Positions 5,264 to 5,334 of a stretch of DNA of 5,334 bases are shown in pieces. A model generated the notes under the pieces. That model saw only the letters and a list, made by a program, of their open reading frames with translations. It was not told the origin of the DNA and made no database searches. The DNA is from Cytophagales bacterium. GTDB lineage: Bacteria; Bacteroidota; Bacteroidia; Cytophagales; ES-bin-26. Position numbers and translations under genes: made by a program. Within the stretch, counting starts at the first letter, position 1. Each line of letters starts with the position of its first letter. The DNA lies in assembly GCA_014379925.1 (NCBI GenBank), contig JACMKY010000215.1:1-5334 (forward strand), in the 5' to 3' direction.

Positions 5264-5334
5264 ATGCGCCAAGTCCTCCTCCGTCCCGACGTGCAGCGGT
5301 TTATCCGGGAGCACCTGGACGACGACGTGAGCCG
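5264..5334 (+). CDS. Start of a probable THUMP-like/SAM-dependent methyltransferase
   Basis: Only 23 codons are visible before the right edge: MRQVLLRPDVQRFIREHLDD then DVS. The frame has GC-rich third positions, unlike the lipoprotein before it, and stays open to the end. The pattern L-x-P-x-V-Q-x-F-I-x-x-H-x-x-x-D resembles the N-terminus of Bacteroidota class I SAM-dependent methyltransferases with a THUMP-like domain, proteins thought to modify RNA. This comes from memory of the family's N-terminus and rests on few residues; a different protein is quite possible. The ATG has no visible Shine-Dalgarno, as for the other genes here, and lies 54 nt after the lipoprotein stop. Confidence 0.5.
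   Translation, partial: MRQVLLRPDVQRFIREHLDDDVS

Overview
The window looks like chromosome of a Bacteroidota bacterium, probably Cytophagales (Spirosoma/Larkinella-like relatives are my best guess, not proven). Three observations point there. The metallopeptidase is preceded by a perfect Bacteroidota -7 promoter element (TAnnTTTG, here TACTTTTG followed by CA). Shine-Dalgarno sequences are absent or very weak before every start. The protein set also fits: a Cache-HAMP-GAF-coiled-coil receptor of the type common in Cytophagales, a small lipoprotein and an M28 peptidase. Coding DNA is GC-rich in the middle (about two thirds GC in a hand-counted stretch of the peptidase gene) and clearly poorer in G+C at both ends.

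Layout, left to right. On the minus strand, 1-286 is the N-terminal part of an L,D-transpeptidase (YkuD family) cut by the window edge. Next, 432-2408 on the minus strand is a two-transmembrane sensory protein (periplasmic Cache, HAMP, GAF, C-terminal coiled coil) with no recognisable output domain. Positions 2409-2733 are gene-free and hold several short hairpins. Then 2734-3303 on the minus strand is a complete 3-methyladenine DNA glycosylase of the AAG/MPG family. Positions 3304-3475 form a divergent intergenic region with two copies of a GAGCTTGTCGA repeat whose flanking arms differ but stay complementary, plus the peptidase promoter. On the plus strand follow a secreted M28 zinc metallopeptidase (3476-4753), an AT-rich orphan lipoprotein (4856-5209), and the first 23 codons of a gene (from 5264) that resembles the N-terminus of THUMP-like/SAM-dependent methyltransferases.

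The genes do not form an obvious pathway. Two of them act at or beyond the cell envelope (wall cross-linking, periplasmic or extracellular peptide hydrolysis), one senses a periplasmic ligand, one repairs DNA and one is an unknown lipoprotein. Gaps of 102-325 nt and the divergent arrangement suggest mostly separate transcription units. I found no phage, transposase, CRISPR, tRNA or defence genes. The less ordinary signals are the output-less receptor, the covarying repeat pair, the near-leaderless peptidase promoter, the AT-rich lipoprotein insert and the clusters of small hairpins next to the glycosylase and receptor genes.
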